The notes beneath the pieces were generated by a model. It was not told where the DNA came from. It did not search any database and saw only the letters and a program-made list of their open reading frames with translations. From Teredinibacter turnerae (GTDB taxonomy: Bacteria; Pseudomonadota; Gammaproteobacteria; Pseudomonadales; Cellvibrionaceae): a DNA stretch of 64,000 nt. The position numbers and the translations under genes were made by a program. This document shows, in pieces, positions 46,342-55,903 of this stretch (positions within the stretch are counted from its first letter, which is position 1; every line of letters starts with the position of its first letter). The DNA lies in NCBI RefSeq assembly GCF_037935975.1, contig NZ_CP149817.1, positions 3,782,001-3,846,000 of the forward strand. Reading direction: 5' to 3'.

Positions 46342-47475
46342 TTAGTACTTCCGCATATCTGGAGGAATAGTCAAATTGCGCGGGTAGTCCGGGCGCTCAC
46401 CGTGCCCCTTGCGAAATTCCCGTAACTGGAATACATAGGCCAGCACCTGTGCAACAGCCACATATAGGCCCTCAGGAATTTCGTCTTCCAAATCGGTGGT
46501 GGCATAGATTGCCCGAGCCAGAAGTGGTGCCTGAACAAACTCGATCTTATTCTCGCGAGCAATTTCGCGGATTTTCATGGCAACAAAATCAATACCTTTT
46601 GCCACCACAACAGGCGTACTCATGGTATTCGGATCGTACCGCAGGGCAATGGAATAGTGCGTCGGGTTGGTAATCACCACATCTGCTTCTGGAACCGCAG
46701 ACATCATACGGTTCTGCGCCATTTCCTGCTGCATCTGGCGAATTTTACTTTTAACCTCGGGCTTGCCCTCCGTGTCTTTCATCTCGTCGCGAATATCCTG
46801 ACGGGACATTTTTAACTTTTTGCTGTGGTCCCAGATCTGAAAAGGTATATCCATCGCGGCGATAACAATGGTAGACGCGGATAACAATACCGCGGCCCAC
46901 AAACTCAGCGTCAACGAATGTATTATCGCCTGCTCAAGCCCTTCCTGGGAGAGCCCCAGTAATGCGGTTTTCATTTGCGTAAGCAACACAAAAGCAACGC
47001 CGACCACAACCGCCACTTTACCAATGGACTTCACCAGTTCAATAAGCGACTTCATGGAAAACATGCGGCCCAACCCTTTAATCGGGTTCATCCGGTTTAA
47101 CTGAGGCGCTAAGGCTTTGCTACTGAACAGCCAACCACCTAGGGCCACCGGGCCGGCAATCGCTGCCACCAAAATAACGGCAAATAGCGGCATCAAGCTG
47201 AGTAGCGCCTCTTTAAAGGACGTTCCCAGCTGAGCGAACATCAACTCAGGATCGAATATCACCTCCCGCGGCAAATCAAAATTGAGGCGCATAATGTCCA
47301 ACTGGGCATTAGCCATCACCCCGCCAAATAAAACCAGACTGATTGTACCGGCCAGCAGCACGGCAGTGGTGGTAAGCTCTCGGGAACGCGGAACCTGGCC
47401 CTCTTCCCGTGCTTTTTGCAAGCGCCTGGGCGTGGCCTCTTCCGTTTTTTCCTGCGAACTGTCTTGTTCTGCCAT
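46342..47475 (-). CDS. flhB: Flagellar export switch protein FlhB
   Basis: 377-aa membrane protein of the flagellar type III export apparatus that switches substrate class after autocleavage. N-terminal basic stretch (EEATPRRLQKAREEGQVPRS), four hydrophobic helices, and the cytoplasmic domain with the autocleavage motif NPTH in VITNPTHYSIALRY. It starts 21 bp after fliR. It is the last gene of the fliL operon; flhA does not follow directly because maeA, katG and the TPR gene lie in between on the other strand. Confidence 0.97.
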   Translation of the reverse strand: MAEQDSSQEKTEEATPRRLQKAREEGQVPRSRELTTTAVLLAGTISLVLFGGVMANAQLDIMRLNFDLPREVIFDPELMFAQLGTSFKEALLSLMPLFAVILVAAIAGPVALGGWLFSSKALAPQLNRMNPIKGLGRMFSMKSLIELVKSIGKVAVVVGVAFVLLTQMKTALLGLSQEGLEQAIIHSLTLSLWAAVLLSASTIVIAAMDIPFQIWDHSKKLKMSRQDIRDEMKDTEGKPEVKSKIRQMQQEMAQNRMMSAVPEADVVITNPTHYSIALRYDPNTMSTPVVVAKGIDFVAMKIREIARENKIEFVQAPLLARAIYATTDLEDEIPEGLYVAVAQVLAYVFQLREFRKGHGERPDYPRNLTIPPDMRKY

Positions 47476-47496
47476 ATTTCCGGTCCATCCGCCCGC

Positions 47497-48270
47497 TTAC
47501 AGTTTTAGCATGCGACCGACCTGGTCAAAGCCGTAGCTGATCGCTGTTTCAAAAATTTCAGAGAAATGCGTCAACCCAAGCCAGACAAGCAGCAAACCGC
47601 ACATCAGCGTGAACGGAAAGCCAACCGCGAAAATATTCAACTGGGGGGCCGCGCGGCTCATAATCCCGAACGCGATATTGACAAATAATAACGACGTTAG
47701 CACCGGCAGCGCCATCAGCAGGGCTGCGGCAAACATCCATGAGCCTAAATTTACGATGTCGTAAAAATTGCTGGATGAAAACACAAAGCGTGCCGGTTGT
47801 AAGGTTTGAAAGCTATCGACGATCAAACTGATTAACACCAAATGGCCTTCAACAGCCACAAACATCAGGGTGACCAGCATAAGAAAAAACTGGGATAACA
47901 CCGTCGTTTGCACGCCGTTTGTCGGGTCGTTCATTGAGGCAAAACCCAGCCCCATTTTCATAGCCATAAATTGTCCGCCGAGCACAAACATTTGGAAGAC
48001 AACCTGAAACGTAAACCCGATAGCCGCCCCCAAAACCACTTCTTGCGCAACAAAAAACAGAGCCTGCCAGCTGAGTGGGGGCACACTTGGCAGCGCGGGC
48101 AGCAGTGGTACCACGAGCACGGTAATGAGAAACGCCAACACCAGCCGCACTCGTGGGCTAACAATGCGCGAGCCGAATACGGGCATTACCAGAAACATAA
48201 CGCCGATCCGAACAAAGGGAAGAAAATACTGCTGAATAAAGCGGGTAATTTCCGCTTCGCTGAATTCCAT
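47497..48270 (-). CDS. fliR: Flagellar export apparatus protein FliR
   Basis: 257-aa inner-membrane protein of the FliP-FliQ-FliR export gate. About six hydrophobic helices, including FVRIGVMFLVMPVFGS and LVLAFLITVLVVPLLPALP. Its start overlaps the fliQ stop by one base, indicating translational coupling. Length matches the family. Confidence 0.95.
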   Translation of the reverse strand: MEFSEAEITRFIQQYFLPFVRIGVMFLVMPVFGSRIVSPRVRLVLAFLITVLVVPLLPALPSVPPLSWQALFFVAQEVVLGAAIGFTFQVVFQMFVLGGQFMAMKMGLGFASMNDPTNGVQTTVLSQFFLMLVTLMFVAVEGHLVLISLIVDSFQTLQPARFVFSSSNFYDIVNLGSWMFAAALLMALPVLTSLLFVNIAFGIMSRAAPQLNIFAVGFPFTLMCGLLLVWLGLTHFSEIFETAISYGFDQVGRMLKL

Positions 48271-48539
48271 CAGCCAATGATTTCCGGTATTTGCATCATC
48301 AAACCGGTAAATAAGTCCATAAGTCGCTGCAACAACCAGGGCCCAACCAGCATAATTGTGGCAATGGTTACCAGTAGGCGAGGAAGAAAGCTCAGTGTTT
48401 GTTCATTAATCTGGGTCGCCGCCTGAAATGTGCTCACCAGCAAACCGACTGCCAGACTTGGGCCGACAATTACCGCCACCATTACGACGGTTAGAAAAAA
48501 CGCATCACCAAACAACTGCAGGGCTATCTCGGGTGTCAT
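48270..48539 (-). CDS. fliQ: Flagellar export apparatus protein FliQ
   Basis: 89-aa protein with two hydrophobic helices (FFLTVVMVAVIVGPSLAVG and LVTIATIMLVGPWLLQRLM) and the conserved STFQAATQINEQTLSF between them. Member of the FliPQR gate. 8 bp after fliP, one base overlap with fliR. Confidence 0.96.
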   Translation of the reverse strand: MTPEIALQLFGDAFFLTVVMVAVIVGPSLAVGLLVSTFQAATQINEQTLSFLPRLLVTIATIMLVGPWLLQRLMDLFTGLMMQIPEIIG

Positions 48540-48547
48540 GGCGTCCT

Positions 48548-49399
48548 CTAAATCCCAAAGCTTGCGGCAAGCGTACCCATAATCAGCCCCCAGCCATCAA
48601 CCAGTACAAACAACATAATTTTGAAAGGCAATGAAATAATTAACGGCGACAGCATCATCATACCCATCGCCATCAGAACGCTTGCCACCACAATATCAAT
48701 AACCAAAAATGGAATAAATATAATGAAGCCGATTTGAAAAGCCGTTTTCAGCTCGGAGGTAACAAAGGCCGGCATAAGTACAGTGAAAGGGACATCTTGT
48801 GGTGTTGCCACCGGTGCAATATCGCCAATCCGAAAAAACAAATCGAGGTCTGATTCACGTGTGTTTGCAATCATAAAGGCATGGAACGGTAGCTTTGCAT
48901 TATCCAGTGCCTGCCGCGCAGACATCTGCTCGTTCATGTAAGGTTGCAACGCAGTGCTATTCACCTCGTCCAACACGGGCGTCATAATAAAAAGCGTTAA
49001 AAACAGCGCAAGCCCAATAAGTATTTGATTAGACGGCGATTGCTGTAAACCCATCGCCTGACGCAGAATGGCGAACACGATGATGATGCGTGTAAATGAG
49101 GTCATCATCATCAATATCGCGGGCAAAAACGTCAGCGCCGTCATCAGCATCAGGATTTGCAGCGTGACTGTGTAATCCTGACTGCCATCGGCATTGGTTT
49201 TTACGGTAAATGCGGGCAAGCCTTCAATAGGCTTAAAGCCTTTAGCACCCTGCTCCAGCATCTGCTCCGCAGTATTCAACGGTGCATTCAAATTCGTACC
49301 GGAACTTTCTTCCGACTGTGCCCACCCGTGTGGTGTAAAAACGCAAACAAGCAGCAGTGCCACAAGGAGTCCTGTGGCCTGTTTACCCCAGATTTTCAT
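48548..49399 (-). CDS. fliP: Flagellar export apparatus protein FliP
   Basis: 283-aa membrane protein of the export gate. It has a cleavable N-terminal signal ([18 protein letters not shown]), a periplasmic stretch, then helices with [20 protein letters not shown] and the C-terminal [19 protein letters not shown] and [19 protein letters not shown] motifs. It is longer than E. coli FliP because of its periplasmic region, as in Pseudomonas. It overlaps fliO by four bases. Confidence 0.97.
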   Translation of the reverse strand: MKIWGKQATGLLVALLLVCVFTPHGWAQSEESSGTNLNAPLNTAEQMLEQGAKGFKPIEGLPAFTVKTNADGSQDYTVTLQILMLMTALTFLPAILMMMTSFTRIIIVFAILRQAMGLQQSPSNQILIGLALFLTLFIMTPVLDEVNSTALQPYMNEQMSARQALDNAKLPFHAFMIANTRESDLDLFFRIGDIAPVATPQDVPFTVLMPAFVTSELKTAFQIGFIIFIPFLVIDIVVASVLMAMGMMMLSPLIISLPFKIMLFVLVDGWGLIMGTLAASFGI

Positions 49400-49899
49400 G
49401 CGCTGTTTTTTCCAGAGCCAATGATTGTTTTTAAGTAAGCGCTAAAATCCTGGCCTTTACTAACAGGGCGCTGCGCTGTCTCAAGCACAGCATCCGGCGA
49501 TTGCATATCCAGTTCCTGCAAAAAAGACACGCGACCAGGTGCAACGCCAAGTAATAATGTTTTACCACATGCGTCCACAATCACCGCTTTTTCGCGCGTA
49601 CCGAGCGGAATACTGGCAATGATTTTAAGTTGCCCCTGGCTGGCAATACCGCCATAGCCCATACGTTTGGCCAGCCACGCCATCACCATAATCAGCGCTA
49701 TCACCGCCATCAAACCACCGAGCACCTGCCCTACCACGCCAGCGGCGGACGGTGCGATTCTGACTGCGGGTTTAACGGGCGTTGTTTTATCCGCTTTTTC
49801 CTGGGTGACGGTTTGCTCGCCCGCAGACGTTAGATCACCGTTTTGAGCAATTGCCAACGGTATCCAGAGCAAACACAACATCAGCAACAGGTTTTTCAT
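49396..49899 (-). CDS. fliO: Flagellar protein FliO
   Basis: 167-aa small membrane protein that helps FliP assemble. N-terminal signal-like helix ([15 protein letters not shown]), then a transmembrane helix ([22 protein letters not shown]) and a cytoplasmic domain with the conserved [19 protein letters not shown] and [13 protein letters not shown]. Overlaps fliP by four bases and follows fliN by 12 bp. Confidence 0.92.
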   Translation of the reverse strand: MKNLLLMLCLLWIPLAIAQNGDLTSAGEQTVTQEKADKTTPVKPAVRIAPSAAGVVGQVLGGLMAVIALIMVMAWLAKRMGYGGIASQGQLKIIASIPLGTREKAVIVDACGKTLLLGVAPGRVSFLQELDMQSPDAVLETAQRPVSKGQDFSAYLKTIIGSGKNSA

Positions 49900-49911
49900 C
49901 GGCTTAGATTC

Positions 49912-50358
49912 CTAACGCAGTTTTTTTATTCGCTCGGAAGGACTAATCACATCGGTCATGCGGATGCCGAACTTTTCATTCACCACGACAACTTCACCGT
50001 GTGCGATTAAAGTACCGTTCACCAACACATCCAAGGGTTCACCTGCAAGGCGATCCAACTCAATAACCGACCCTTGATTCAGCTGTAATAAATTCCGAAT
50101 CGTGATCGACGTGCAGCCGACTTCCATCGATATGGAAACCGGAATATCCAGAATAACATCCAAATCCGGATTGTTGCCCTGGCCTGCCGGTGCCGCCGCC
50201 GCAGGTTCATCGAATTCGCTCAATTCCATAGGTGCGGCGCCCACATCCTCTGCAGCCGCCTCGTCTTCAGCAACACCATCAATTTCGGCCTGCTCTTCCA
50301 TCGCAGCCGCCCATTCGTCGGCCATGCTGTCCTGATCGACTTCGTCGTCATCACTCAT
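49912..50358 (-). CDS. fliN: Flagellar motor switch protein FliN
   Basis: 148-aa C-ring protein. Acidic N-terminal half rich in Ala/Glu/Asp, then one SpoA domain (LDVILDIPVSISMEVGC; VIELDRLAGEPLDVLVNGT; GEVVVVNEKFGIRMTDV). Binds FliM and export components. Overlaps fliM by four bases. Confidence 0.96.
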   Translation of the reverse strand: MSDDDEVDQDSMADEWAAAMEEQAEIDGVAEDEAAAEDVGAAPMELSEFDEPAAAAPAGQGNNPDLDVILDIPVSISMEVGCTSITIRNLLQLNQGSVIELDRLAGEPLDVLVNGTLIAHGEVVVVNEKFGIRMTDVISPSERIKKLR

Positions 50359-51353
50359 GACTTGGCGTCCTCATCAGTTGCGCTTTGCGATCTCGTTCGG
50401 TCTACATAATCGAGAATACGCAGCGCCAGGTTGTTGTTACACTGCCCGATCTTGGCTTGAAACATGGGCACTCCATTGGCTGTAGCGATATGCACGTCCG
50501 GCATTGTCACCGGAATAATATCGCCTACTTTCAAATCAACAATTTCACGCAGGGTGATATCCCGCCGTACCACATCGCACTCCAGGTCCACTCGCGCGCG
50601 CATAACATCTTCGCGCAGCGCTTGTACCCAACGGTCGTCGCGCTCATCAGTATCCGACTGCAGGCCAGCATCAAGAATTTCCCGAATGGGTTCCACCATG
50701 GAGTACGGCATGGTGATATGCAATTCACCACCGCCGCCATCCAATTCCACATGAAAGGTGCTCACTACCACAACTTCGCTCGGGCTGACAATATTAGCCA
50801 TGGAAGGGTTAACTTCGGAATTAATATATTCAAAGTCAATGAGCTTTACCGCTTTCCAGGCTTCGCGAAGATCGACGAAAACCTGATCCAACACCATCTG
50901 CACAACGCGTAGTTCAGTCGGCGTAAATTCTCGGCCTTCAATTTTTGCATGACGACCATCGCCGCCAAAAAAGTTATCGACGAGTTTAAATACCAGCTTC
51001 GCGTCGAGAATAATCAGCGCGGTTCCGCGCAACGGCCTGAACTTCACCATATTCAAACTGGTCGGTACGTACAGGGTATGGACGTACTCGCCAAACTTCT
51101 GAATTTGTATGCCACCCACAGATACGTCGGCAGTACGCCGCAACAGGTTAAACATACTGATGCGGGTGTAGCGGGCAAAACGCTCGTTTATCATTTCGAG
51201 CGTGGGCATGCGCCCGCGCACAATTCGGTCCTGGCTGGTTAAATCGTATGACTTGACCCCGCCAACATCGAAATCACTTTCTGTTTCTATATCACCGTCA
51301 TCAACGCCGTGTAAGAGCGCGTCGATTTCGTCTTGAGAAAGTAAGTCCTGCAC
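50355..51353 (-). CDS. fliM: Flagellar motor switch protein FliM
   Basis: 332-aa C-ring protein, target of CheY-P. The N-terminal CheY-binding peptide LLSQDEIDALLHGV is intact. The middle CheC-like domain includes RIVRGRMPTLEMINERFAR and the C-terminal SpoA domain includes VKLGDIIPV-like LKVGDIIPVTMP. It starts 24 bp after fliL. This N-terminal motif is the point where the chemotaxis signal reaches the motor. Confidence 0.97.
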   Translation of the reverse strand: MQDLLSQDEIDALLHGVDDGDIETESDFDVGGVKSYDLTSQDRIVRGRMPTLEMINERFARYTRISMFNLLRRTADVSVGGIQIQKFGEYVHTLYVPTSLNMVKFRPLRGTALIILDAKLVFKLVDNFFGGDGRHAKIEGREFTPTELRVVQMVLDQVFVDLREAWKAVKLIDFEYINSEVNPSMANIVSPSEVVVVSTFHVELDGGGGELHITMPYSMVEPIREILDAGLQSDTDERDDRWVQALREDVMRARVDLECDVVRRDITLREIVDLKVGDIIPVTMPDVHIATANGVPMFQAKIGQCNNNLALRILDYVDRTRSQSATDEDAKS

Positions 51354-51377
51354 TAACGACCTCGAAGAAATGCAGTA

Positions 51378-51908
51378 TTACTGCATTACAAAATTAGTAA
51401 ACAAAACCTGTTCAATGCCAGGTTTGCCAATTTCCTGCTGCATAACGTCCTGTAGTTCCTGCAGGCACCTTTGTCGCAACAACTCCTTGCCTTCGGCAGT
51501 AAGTAGTTCTTCGTAAACTTCACCACCAATTAACAAAATAAGATTATTGCGAATTTTAGACATATGCAGCTCGATCGCGGCAATAACATCTTCTTCCCGC
51601 ACGAGCAACGTCAGTTCAGCCTGCAAGTACCGCTGCCTGCCGCGAACATTAAAATTAACAATCAGCTCCGGCTTAATTGGGAAATAAATCGCGGGCGCAG
51701 GCGGTGGCGTTGGCTCCTCGGCCGCAGCATCTTCCGCGCCTTCCTCTACTGGCGGAGGCGGCGTGAGTAATTTAAGTGCGGCCAAAGTTCCCCCAACCGA
51801 GAGACCGGCAATCACCAAACCGAGCACGACAAGCATGATCAGTTTCTTCTTTCCCCCACCACCGTCTTCGGCGTTTTCGTCTTGTGTATCGTTATCGGCA
51901 TCCGCCAT
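51378..51908 (-). CDS. fliL: Flagellar basal body-associated protein FliL
   Basis: 176-aa single-pass membrane protein around the stator. Acidic N-terminus with a Gly/Lys patch, one helix (LIMLVVLGLVIAGLSVGGTLAA), a Pro/Glu-rich linker, then the FliL domain (YFPIKPELIVNFNVRGRQRYLQ) and C-terminal VLFTNFVMQ. First gene of fliLMNOPQR-flhB, with GGAAG before the ATG and a sigma-54 promoter at 51948-51965. Confidence 0.96.
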   Translation of the reverse strand: MADADNDTQDENAEDGGGGKKKLIMLVVLGLVIAGLSVGGTLAALKLLTPPPPVEEGAEDAAAEEPTPPPAPAIYFPIKPELIVNFNVRGRQRYLQAELTLLVREEDVIAAIELHMSKIRNNLILLIGGEVYEELLTAEGKELLRQRCLQELQDVMQQEIGKPGIEQVLFTNFVMQ

Positions 51909-52317
51909 GTCAAACTTCCGACTACCTCTGTTTAATTTAGGGTGAAGAGCAATACATATGCCAAACGCCCGTGCGCCTGTGTGCGCACATAGCGTTCGGC
52001 AATTGTCCCTGAAGTCTTAACAAAACTCAGGAGTTAGCGCCTGCTATGGATACCCACGCATTGCAAGGGTCGAACGCAACAGCAAAATGTCCGGGTTAGA
52101 ATGCACTCCGCAACAATTGTCGCAACCTAAGGTTAGTCGAATCTGGGTGGGGCTGCTTTGCTGTCAGAAAATTGGCACTAACGGAAAATAGTCAGCAGAC
52201 GGACAATACCGCCTGCCGCTAAAATGGATGGGGCTAAGAGATAGGGTCGAAGATTTATTCGCGAGCGATTGCCACTACTCCTCTGTTTTCACTACACGTA
52301 TTCACTATGCGTATTCA
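51909..52317. other. Intergenic region between fliK and fliL
   Basis: 409 bp containing the fliL promoter at its left end and a 13-bp repeat at the fliK stop. No gene seen. It is rich in GCAA/TTGC words, which could hide further regulatory sites. Confidence 0.45.
51948..51965 (-). promoter_or_regulatory. Sigma-54-type promoter of the fliL operon
   Basis: Minus strand TTGGCATA-TGTA-TTGCTC: TGGCA and TTGC with exact spacing of GG and GC. Predicted start near 51937, 28 nt before the fliL ATG. Confidence 0.85.
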
Positions 52318-52324
52318 CTATGCG
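52299..52324. repeat. Two perfect 13-bp copies at the fliK stop codon
   Basis: TATTCACTATGCG twice in a row, a third partial copy before it (ATTCAC/TTCACTACACG). The second copy includes the fliK stop, so slippage here could alter the end of FliK. Confidence 0.7.
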
Positions 52325-53649
52325 TAATAGTCCACGCCAGTGGGGGCAGCCCAGACAGTAACGGGAGCGGCATCCTCCCCGTCGAGCAACTCAGCACTCG
52401 AACCGGCTCCACGTGGGGAATGCGTTTCACCGTCTTGTGATTGCTCACGGCCAGATTGCTGCGACGACTGGTCTGAAACATTCACATCACCCAGTGCAAC
52501 CCCCTGCTGACCTAGCATATCTCGCAACCGGTTCGCAGACTGGTCAAGCGCTTCCCGCACTTGCGCATTTGCAGAAACAAAAGTCACCGTTGCCTGGTCG
52601 TTGTGAACGGTGACTTTTACCTGCAGCGGACCCAACTCCGGTGGGTCAAGTTGCAATTCTGCTGTACTCAAATTTTGCGCGACCATCATTGCGGTGCGCT
52701 CGGCCACCTGACCCGCCCAGGCAGTTTGGCCAAAACGAATCGTCACCGGGATTTTATCGGCCCCTTGCGCCAAGGCGTAGGGTGTCATCTCCGCTTTTGC
52801 GGCGGACATCGCCGTTTGCGTGTTTCCGGATGCCTGCGCCATCACCTCTGCAAATTCCTTGAGCTCTCCTTCTCCAGATAGGCGGGAAAAAGTTTCGGAA
52901 GCCAGCATCTTAGTGGCCGGGCTACTCGCGACCAAGCCAGACAGTTTGCCACTGGCGAGATCGGTGTTTAGCTGGTCAGTGGGTTTTAGTGGCTCGCTCT
53001 GAGGGCTTGGTGCGTCAGTGAGAGAAGCGACATCCGCCCCGTTTGACCCGTTCGCCCCGTTCGCTAAGGACACTGTTACAGTGGACGTCGCTCCCCCCGC
53101 CGATGCGAGCGGCGAAGCGGGGGTTCGACCAGTTGAATGGGTATTGCCGACCACGGTTTGAGCCGACGAAACCTCGAGTCCAGATGCGGGAATTGCCGAA
53201 TTTTTCCCGGGGTGCTTAGCAGGCAACACCCCTGAATCGATTTCCAACCCAGCATCGGCAGTATCACGCTTGGCTTGCGCCTCTATGGTGGCGGCCAGTC
53301 CCGGTGACGCTGTGGTCTCCGGCTTGGTTTGGGGTGCGGCCTGCGCCACCGCTGAGCCTTCCGGTTGTTGTGCTGAGGTTGAATCCTGCTCAGGGTTGCC
53401 GGCGGCTAAAGTATCCTCAGTGCCCGCGTCGGCTTCATCTTTTTTTACTGCGGAGTCCGCCTCTTGCAAGCCGTCCGTTTTTCGCTCTCTCCCGGCATCC
53501 GTGCGCGATTGAGTTTGGCGCTCTTGGTCGAGAGCGCGACGAAACGCGTCGCGATCATCTGTGGACGAAAACGAATCATGCTTTTTCGCCGAGTTCTTTT
53601 GAGTAGAGACTGTGTCGAGCGAGGAAGCGCTTTCAAGTAGAGATTGCAT
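52318..53649 (-). CDS. fliK: Flagellar hook-length control protein FliK
   Basis: 443-aa secreted ruler that measures hook length and signals FlhB. The long N-terminal and middle part is rich in Ser/Ala/Thr/Gln/Glu, without fixed structure. The conserved C-terminal domain has LSTAELQLDPPELGPLQVKV and VTFVSANAQVREALDQSANRLRDML. The ATG at 53649 is preferred because AAGGTG lies seven bases before it; an ATG at 53664 has no ribosome site. A sigma-54 promoter lies at 53694-53710, giving a 33-nt leader. Confidence 0.93.
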   Translation of the reverse strand: MQSLLESASSLDTVSTQKNSAKKHDSFSSTDDRDAFRRALDQERQTQSRTDAGRERKTDGLQEADSAVKKDEADAGTEDTLAAGNPEQDSTSAQQPEGSAVAQAAPQTKPETTASPGLAATIEAQAKRDTADAGLEIDSGVLPAKHPGKNSAIPASGLEVSSAQTVVGNTHSTGRTPASPLASAGGATSTVTVSLANGANGSNGADVASLTDAPSPQSEPLKPTDQLNTDLASGKLSGLVASSPATKMLASETFSRLSGEGELKEFAEVMAQASGNTQTAMSAAKAEMTPYALAQGADKIPVTIRFGQTAWAGQVAERTAMMVAQNLSTAELQLDPPELGPLQVKVTVHNDQATVTFVSANAQVREALDQSANRLRDMLGQQGVALGDVNVSDQSSQQSGREQSQDGETHSPRGAGSSAELLDGEDAAPVTVWAAPTGVDYYA

Positions 53650-53693
53650 TAGCCGCACCTTCATGTATGGCTTAGTCAGACATTACTCGGTAG

Positions 53694-53710
53694 AGCAAAG
53701 CCTGTGCCAT
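53694..53710 (-). promoter_or_regulatory. Sigma-54-type promoter of fliK
   Basis: Minus strand ATGGCACA-GGCT-TTGCT: matches TGGCAC-N5-TTGCW with exact spacing. It lies in the 89-bp gap between hptB and fliK. Predicted start near 53683. Confidence 0.88.
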
Positions 53711-53738
53711 ACACAAAGGGGCTAGGGTCTTGAAGTAA

Positions 53739-54083
53739 TCAGGCAATAAGTTGGGTTAGCTCAGCGGAAACAACGGCAAAATCTTGCTCAATAGCGGTAA
53801 AAAGTTGCTCCATACCGGCGGGATCCTGTGCGCGCGCTTTTTGCTCAAGTTGTTCACACAAATCGGCTAACGAATTCGCACCAATATTGCGGCTGCTACC
53901 TTTTATACCGTGGGCTTCGTGGTTAATAACTGAGAATTCAGGCGCCAGCAGCGCACTGCGTATCGCATCTATTCGCAATGCGCAATCGCGGTTGTAGGTT
54001 GTTACCAGCTCGACAAATTTGTCTGCGAGGAGTTCGCGTAAACTGGCAAGCATCGCTGTATCCAGCTCTACATTATTCTGCAT
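53739..54083 (-). CDS. hptB: Histidine phosphotransfer protein HptB
   Basis: 114-aa single Hpt domain. The phospho-accepting His is in NHEAHGIKGSSRNIGA, followed by LADLCEQLEQKAR as in the family. In P. aeruginosa HptB passes phosphate from several hybrid sensor kinases to HsbR and thus controls swarming, biofilm and Gac/Rsm output. Here it overlaps hsbR by one base and so is translationally coupled. The name follows the operon context (hsbA-hsbR-hptB). Confidence 0.85.
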   Translation of the reverse strand: MQNNVELDTAMLASLRELLADKFVELVTTYNRDCALRIDAIRSALLAPEFSVINHEAHGIKGSSRNIGANSLADLCEQLEQKARAQDPAGMEQLFTAIEQDFAVVSAELTQLIA

Positions 54084-55804
54084 TAATCGTGACCATCGTC
54101 GTAAGTCCAGCGGAAGTTCACTTCGATATCATTGCCGGGGGGATGAATAGTGAGATTTTCGCAGATTGATGTGAGCAGCGACAGACCGCGTCCGAAATAA
54201 TCCGGTTTGTCTTTCGTTTTTTCGGCGCGCTTGCTAGGGTCAAAGCCTTTGCCGCTGTCCCTGACGCGAATAGTCAGCATTCCCCCATGGGGCGCAGCGT
54301 GGTGTTCCAGGTCGAAACTCACGAATCCTTCTGCCAACTCCGACAGCCGCTGGCGACGCAAGCGATAGAACTCGGTAAAACCAGCCGGGGTATCTTTAAG
54401 TCGCGATTCAAGCCCCAGCACCCCGTGCTCAAGTGCGTTCGCATAAAGCTCAGACAAGACGGTGTACAGGGTGGTGCTGCGATCTTTTAACCCCGGTACC
54501 TCCGAAATCACATTCACCAAAAGCGGCAAAGGATCGAATTCTTTTAAACTGGTCGACGCAATCGTAAATGCCATTGACCAATCGACTAAACGGCTTTTCA
54601 CATGCGTGTGAACGTCTTCTTCCGGGAGGCCAATTTCTACATCAGCAACACACACCTCTACCAGCGAAATATCATCGTCTTTATCCGTTTCACCGATATG
54701 CCCATGCACCTCGCGAAGTATCTCATCAAACAATCCTGGCAGCCCCATGTGTCGGTGCATCAACTGTTTGAGACGCTCTTCGCCAAACATGCTGCCAGTG
54801 CGATCACGCGCTTCAACAATGCCATCGGACCACATAAAAAACCGGTCGCCGATATCCAATGGAATGCGACGCGTCGCTTTTTCAAAATCCTGCTCCGCGA
54901 GAACCCCTAATGGAAGATTTTTTGATTGCAGCAACTCATAACTGTGGGTTTTAGCGCGGTATAAATAGCTTTCCGGCAAGCCGCCATTCCAGATGCGCAT
55001 CCGGCGCTTTTCGATGTGGATATCGATACAGGTTGCACAGCAAAAAAAACCAACGGGTAGTATCTGATGCAACTTTGCATTGATTTCTTTCATGATGTCC
55101 GGCAGAGCAAAACCCTTGCGAACCATGCCATAGAAGGTCGACGCCAGTGGCATAGAGCCGATTGCCGCCGGGAGCCCGTGACCAGTAAAGTCGCCCAGTA
55201 AAATCATCACACTACCACTGGGGCTGACCTCTGCAACGAGGACGTCGCCATTGAACACCGATAATGGCGACATGTAGGAGCGAATGATGTCGAGATCAAG
55301 GCAGCCCGAATGGGCAATTTTGTCGTACACCTGTTTCGCGACTGTCTGCTCTTGAATCAGATGCTGGTTGTGAGTTTCTATTAAAGATTTTTGGTGGGCC
55401 AGGGTTTTATGCATTTCCCGCATACGGGAAAATGCTTTAACTTTTGACTGTAGAACAACCGGATTATACGGCTTGGGTAAAAAGTCGTCGCCGCCGGACT
55501 CAATACACTCCACCAGGGATTCTTCACCAGAGAGCGAGGTAAGAAACACAATAGGAATAAATTCATCGTCCGCCAGTGCGCGTATTTTGCGCGCGGCTTC
55601 AATACCGCCCATTACCGGCATCAGCACATCTAAGAATATGAGATCTGGTGTGGAGGCTTGAAAAGAGGCGACGGCCTCTGCGCCGTTCTCCACGAGAGTG
55701 GGCGCGTACCCCGCGCGCGCGAAAATCGATTCTAATATTAGGCGGTCTGCGGCAGAATCTTCTGCGATAAGTATGTTCAGCGGGATTTCACTCTCTTCCG
55801 ACAC
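54083..55804 (-). CDS. hsbR: HsbR-type response regulator with PP2C phosphatase and serine-kinase domains
   Basis: 573 aa. Receiver at residues 1-125 (ILIAEDSAADR; phospho-Asp in LIFLDVLMPVMGG; Lys in FLPKPYN), SpoIIE/PP2C phosphatase at about 180-400 (SVMILLGDFTGHGLPAAIGS; FFMWSDGIVEAR), and a C-terminal anti-sigma-type HATPase kinase (LSELYANALEHGVLG; IRVRDSGKGFDPS). This three-part layout and length match P. aeruginosa HsbR, which phosphorylates or dephosphorylates HsbA depending on its own state. It lies between hsbA and hptB. Confidence 0.88.
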   Translation of the reverse strand: MSEESEIPLNILIAEDSAADRLILESIFARAGYAPTLVENGAEAVASFQASTPDLIFLDVLMPVMGGIEAARKIRALADDEFIPIVFLTSLSGEESLVECIESGGDDFLPKPYNPVVLQSKVKAFSRMREMHKTLAHQKSLIETHNQHLIQEQTVAKQVYDKIAHSGCLDLDIIRSYMSPLSVFNGDVLVAEVSPSGSVMILLGDFTGHGLPAAIGSMPLASTFYGMVRKGFALPDIMKEINAKLHQILPVGFFCCATCIDIHIEKRRMRIWNGGLPESYLYRAKTHSYELLQSKNLPLGVLAEQDFEKATRRIPLDIGDRFFMWSDGIVEARDRTGSMFGEERLKQLMHRHMGLPGLFDEILREVHGHIGETDKDDDISLVEVCVADVEIGLPEEDVHTHVKSRLVDWSMAFTIASTSLKEFDPLPLLVNVISEVPGLKDRSTTLYTVLSELYANALEHGVLGLESRLKDTPAGFTEFYRLRRQRLSELAEGFVSFDLEHHAAPHGGMLTIRVRDSGKGFDPSKRAEKTKDKPDYFGRGLSLLTSICENLTIHPPGNDIEVNFRWTYDDGHD

Positions 55805-55903
55805 GCATCACCGCCTTAGGGATTAAAGCTTGTTCTCCGAACGCCAATAGCGAGAGGTGGATCGCGTTGCTACTCTCGTCTCCAAGTGTGCTCAAACTTA
55901 ACA

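Noticed and set aside
52055-52080. Second sigma-54 site upstream of fliL (TGCGTTCG-ACCC-TTGC)
   Set aside because: The invariant GG is GC, so the site lacks an essential base; the site at 51948-51965 is much better.
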